A stretch of 32,249 nt of DNA from Actinomycetota bacterium (GTDB lineage Bacteria; Actinomycetota; Coriobacteriia; Anaerosomatales; JAUXNU01): NCBI GenBank assembly GCA_030682655.1, contig JAUXNU010000172.1, positions 1 to 32,249 on the forward strand, written 5' to 3'. Below are positions 30,735 through 32,249 of the stretch, in pieces. The notes beneath the pieces are model-generated. The model was not told the DNA's origin. It did not search any database and saw only the letters and a program-made list of their open reading frames with translations. A program made the translations under genes and the position numbers. The first letter of the stretch is position 1, and the number at the start of each line of letters is the position of its first letter.

Positions 30735-32088
30735 GGCCCGAGAGTTCCTGCCCTACGATCCTGACCAGCTCTTCCTCCTTCCCCCGAGCATGCGGGAGTG
30801 GGTGCCCGAGGATCACCTGGTCTGGTTCGTCTCCGATCTGGTGGACTCCCTCGATCTTTCCGGCATCCTCTCCGTCTATGAGAAGAGCGACATGCGGGGC
30901 CGCCCCGGTTACAACCCGGTCATGATGACCAAGCTGCTGGTGTACGCCTACGCGGTCGGCAAGCCCTCCTCCAGGGCGATCGAACGGGCCTGCTTCGAGG
31001 ACATCCCCTTCCGCGTGCTGTCCGCCGACAACCACCCCGACCACACGAGCATCGCCGACTTCCGCAAGGCTCACCTCGCGGCGCTTGCCGGTCTGTTCGT
31101 GGCTGTGCTCGTGCTCTGCAGGCAGGCGGGGCTGGTCAAGCTGGGTCACGTGGCGCTGGACGGCACCAAGGTCAAGGCCGGCGCATCCAAGCACAAGGCC
31201 ATGAGCTACGGTCGCATGTGCACGGCTGAGACCGGCCTCGAAGCCGAGGTCGCCCGCCTGCTCACCGAGGCCGAGACGGTCGACGCCGAGGAGGACGCGC
31301 ACCACGGCCCCGGCCGTCGCGGCGACGAGCTGCCCGTCGAACTCGCCACGCGCGCGAGCCGGCTGGAGAGGATACGCGCGGCCAAGGCGGCCCTGGAGGC
31401 CGAGGCGCGCGAGAAGGCATCAGCCGGGGTCGAGGAGGCGGAGAAGCGAGTAGCCGAGCGTGAGCGCAAGGAGGCCGCACATGGCGGGAGGCTCCCCGGG
31501 CGCCGTCCATCAGTCCCGGACCCCGACGAGGCCAGACCCCGCGACAGGGACCAGCGCAACTTCACCGACCCCGACTCCCGCATCATGGTGGACGGTGCGA
31601 CGGGCTCGTTCGTGGCTGCCTACAACGCGCATGCCGCCGTGGATGAGGACTCGCAGATCATCGTGTGCGCATCGGTGACGCAGCAGGCGAACGACAAGCT
31701 GGCCCTCCTCCCGCTGCTCGAACAGATCGAGGGACACCTCGGCGCACTGCCCAAGCATGCGTCCGCGGACTCGGGGTTCTACAACGAACTCGTCCTGGCT
31801 GATCCGAGGCTCACGGGCGTCGAGTGCTACGTGCCGCCGGAGAGGCGGATACGGACACCGCTCTCAGACACCATGCGTGAGAAGCTCGCCAGCAAGGCCG
31901 GCGAGGCCGTCTACAGGAAACGCAAAGCGATCGTGGAACCGGTATTCGGGCAGATCAAGGAGGGTCGTGGCTTCAGACGCTTCAGCTTCCGGGGACTGAG
32001 AGCCGTGAGTCAGGAGTGGGACCTCATCTGCCTGACCCACAACCTGCTCAAGCTCCACCGGGCCGGGGTGCGTCTGAGCCCCGTCTGA
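30733..32088 (+). CDS. IS1182-family DDE transposase
   Basis: The 451-residue protein begins MAREFLPYDPDQLFLLPPSM, the family's usual opening, so I prefer ATG 30733 to the in-frame ATG at 30700. The N-terminal DUF772-like region (YNPVMMTKLLVYAYAVGKPS) is followed by catalytic residues in VALDGTKVKAGASKHKAM (first Asp), HASADSGFYNELVL (second Asp) and AIVEPVFGQIKEGRGFRRF (Glu). An insertion rich in Glu and Arg (residues about 180-265) lies between the first and second Asp, as in this family. The gene is intact and the terminal repeats are perfect, so the element may still be active. Confidence 0.93.
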   Translation: MAREFLPYDPDQLFLLPPSMREWVPEDHLVWFVSDLVDSLDLSGILSVYEKSDMRGRPGYNPVMMTKLLVYAYAVGKPSSRAIERACFEDIPFRVLSADNHPDHTSIADFRKAHLAALAGLFVAVLVLCRQAGLVKLGHVALDGTKVKAGASKHKAMSYGRMCTAETGLEAEVARLLTEAETVDAEEDAHHGPGRRGDELPVELATRASRLERIRAAKAALEAEAREKASAGVEEAEKRVAERERKEAAHGGRLPGRRPSVPDPDEARPRDRDQRNFTDPDSRIMVDGATGSFVAAYNAHAAVDEDSQIIVCASVTQQANDKLALLPLLEQIEGHLGALPKHASADSGFYNELVLADPRLTGVECYVPPERRIRTPLSDTMREKLASKAGEAVYRKRKAIVEPVFGQIKEGRGFRRFSFRGLRAVSQEWDLICLTHNLLKLHRAGVRLSPV

Positions 32089-32230
32089 CCAGGGCCAGAA
32101 CCCGTCAGCAACGCCGAAGAGACGCCGATGGCGACCTTCCGCGCCGCGAAAGAGCGTCCAGCGCCCGATGTTGCGAGTTCAAGGGCCTTAGAAACGATCG
32201 ACCTCCGTCGGCCACCTGAATCGCAGGCTA

Positions 32231-32245
32231 TTTCCCGACAGGCTC
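32231..32245 (-). repeat. Right terminal inverted repeat of the IS
   Basis: TTTCCCGACAGGCTC is the exact reverse complement of the left end at 30644-30658. It is followed by CTAG, the last four bases of the window. Confidence 0.92.
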
Positions 32246-32249
32246 CTAG

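Larger units (their letters stand above)
30640..32249 (+). mobile_element. Complete IS1182-family insertion sequence
   Basis: The element spans 1,602 bp between perfect 15-bp terminal inverted repeats, GAGCCTGTCGGGAAA at 30644-30658 and its complement at 32231-32245. CTAG flanks it on both sides (30640-30643 and 32246-32249), which fits a 4-bp palindromic target duplication or an outer part of the repeat. It carries one transposase gene. The window stops exactly at the right CTAG. Confidence 0.9.

Noticed and set aside
1-32249. CRISPR arrays, rRNA genes, tRNA genes
   Set aside because: I saw no regularly spaced short repeats and no recognisable structural RNA in reading both strands; a covariance search was not possible.

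Overview
This is a high-GC window with dense, often overlapping genes and many GTG starts. It looks like a chromosomal contig from an actinobacterium-type organism. A cell-wall-binding-repeat-2 surface protein, a YgjP-type protease, an RlmKL fusion and a GbsR-controlled ABC exporter would fit an environmental, possibly anaerobic, Coriobacteriia-like lineage. That placement is inference. Both window edges lie in repeats: an Rhs core on the left and the exact terminal repeat of an IS on the right. The piece is therefore probably a whole assembly contig broken at repeats.

Positions 1-9045 are an accessory island. The minus strand carries four copies of the same Rhs core. One is cut by the window edge; the others are 553-1650, 6028-6858 and 7828-9021. 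All lack the N-terminal shell of a real Rhs protein, so they look like orphan C-terminal modules. Two intact tips and one broken tip are glycine-rich and hydrophobic. Each of these three is followed, usually with a 1-4 nt overlap or short spacing, by one or two small three-pass membrane proteins that are candidate immunity proteins. One tip survives only as a remnant frameshifted by an 8-bp tandem duplication, while its membrane partner is intact.

Between the Rhs modules, on the plus strand, are a secreted CWB2 protein (2517-4028) and two integron-type gene cassettes. Two ~103-bp attC sites (4943-5046 and 5513-5615) have GTTGGAC core sites, long imperfect palindromes and an unpaired C at the same place in each. 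The two cassette genes are unrelated in sequence, but both carry an R-x4-H motif typical of HEPN ribonuclease domains. No integrase is present in the window. This is the most interesting part of the sequence.

Positions 9142-26622 are mostly ordinary chromosome: an AcuC-like deacetylase, a YgjP-like metalloprotease overlapping RlmKL, a NYN-LOTUS protein, a rhodanese-like lipoprotein without its cysteine, and an overlapping flavodoxin/GNAT/dehydrogenase operon. These are followed by a cyclic-2,3-diphosphoglycerate synthetase-like GTPase, a two-domain universal stress protein, an alpha/beta hydrolase, a large membrane protein of unknown function, and a heme-sensor diguanylate cyclase next to an MFS gene that has lost its start.

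Positions 26650-30380 form one operon: a GbsR/MarR regulator, an ABC ATPase and two ABC-2 permeases, all overlapping by 4 nt. Two tandem 15-bp palindromic operators lie over a candidate promoter. The window ends in a complete IS1182-family element that interrupts a small zinc-ribbon gene and has a hairpin across its transposase start codon.
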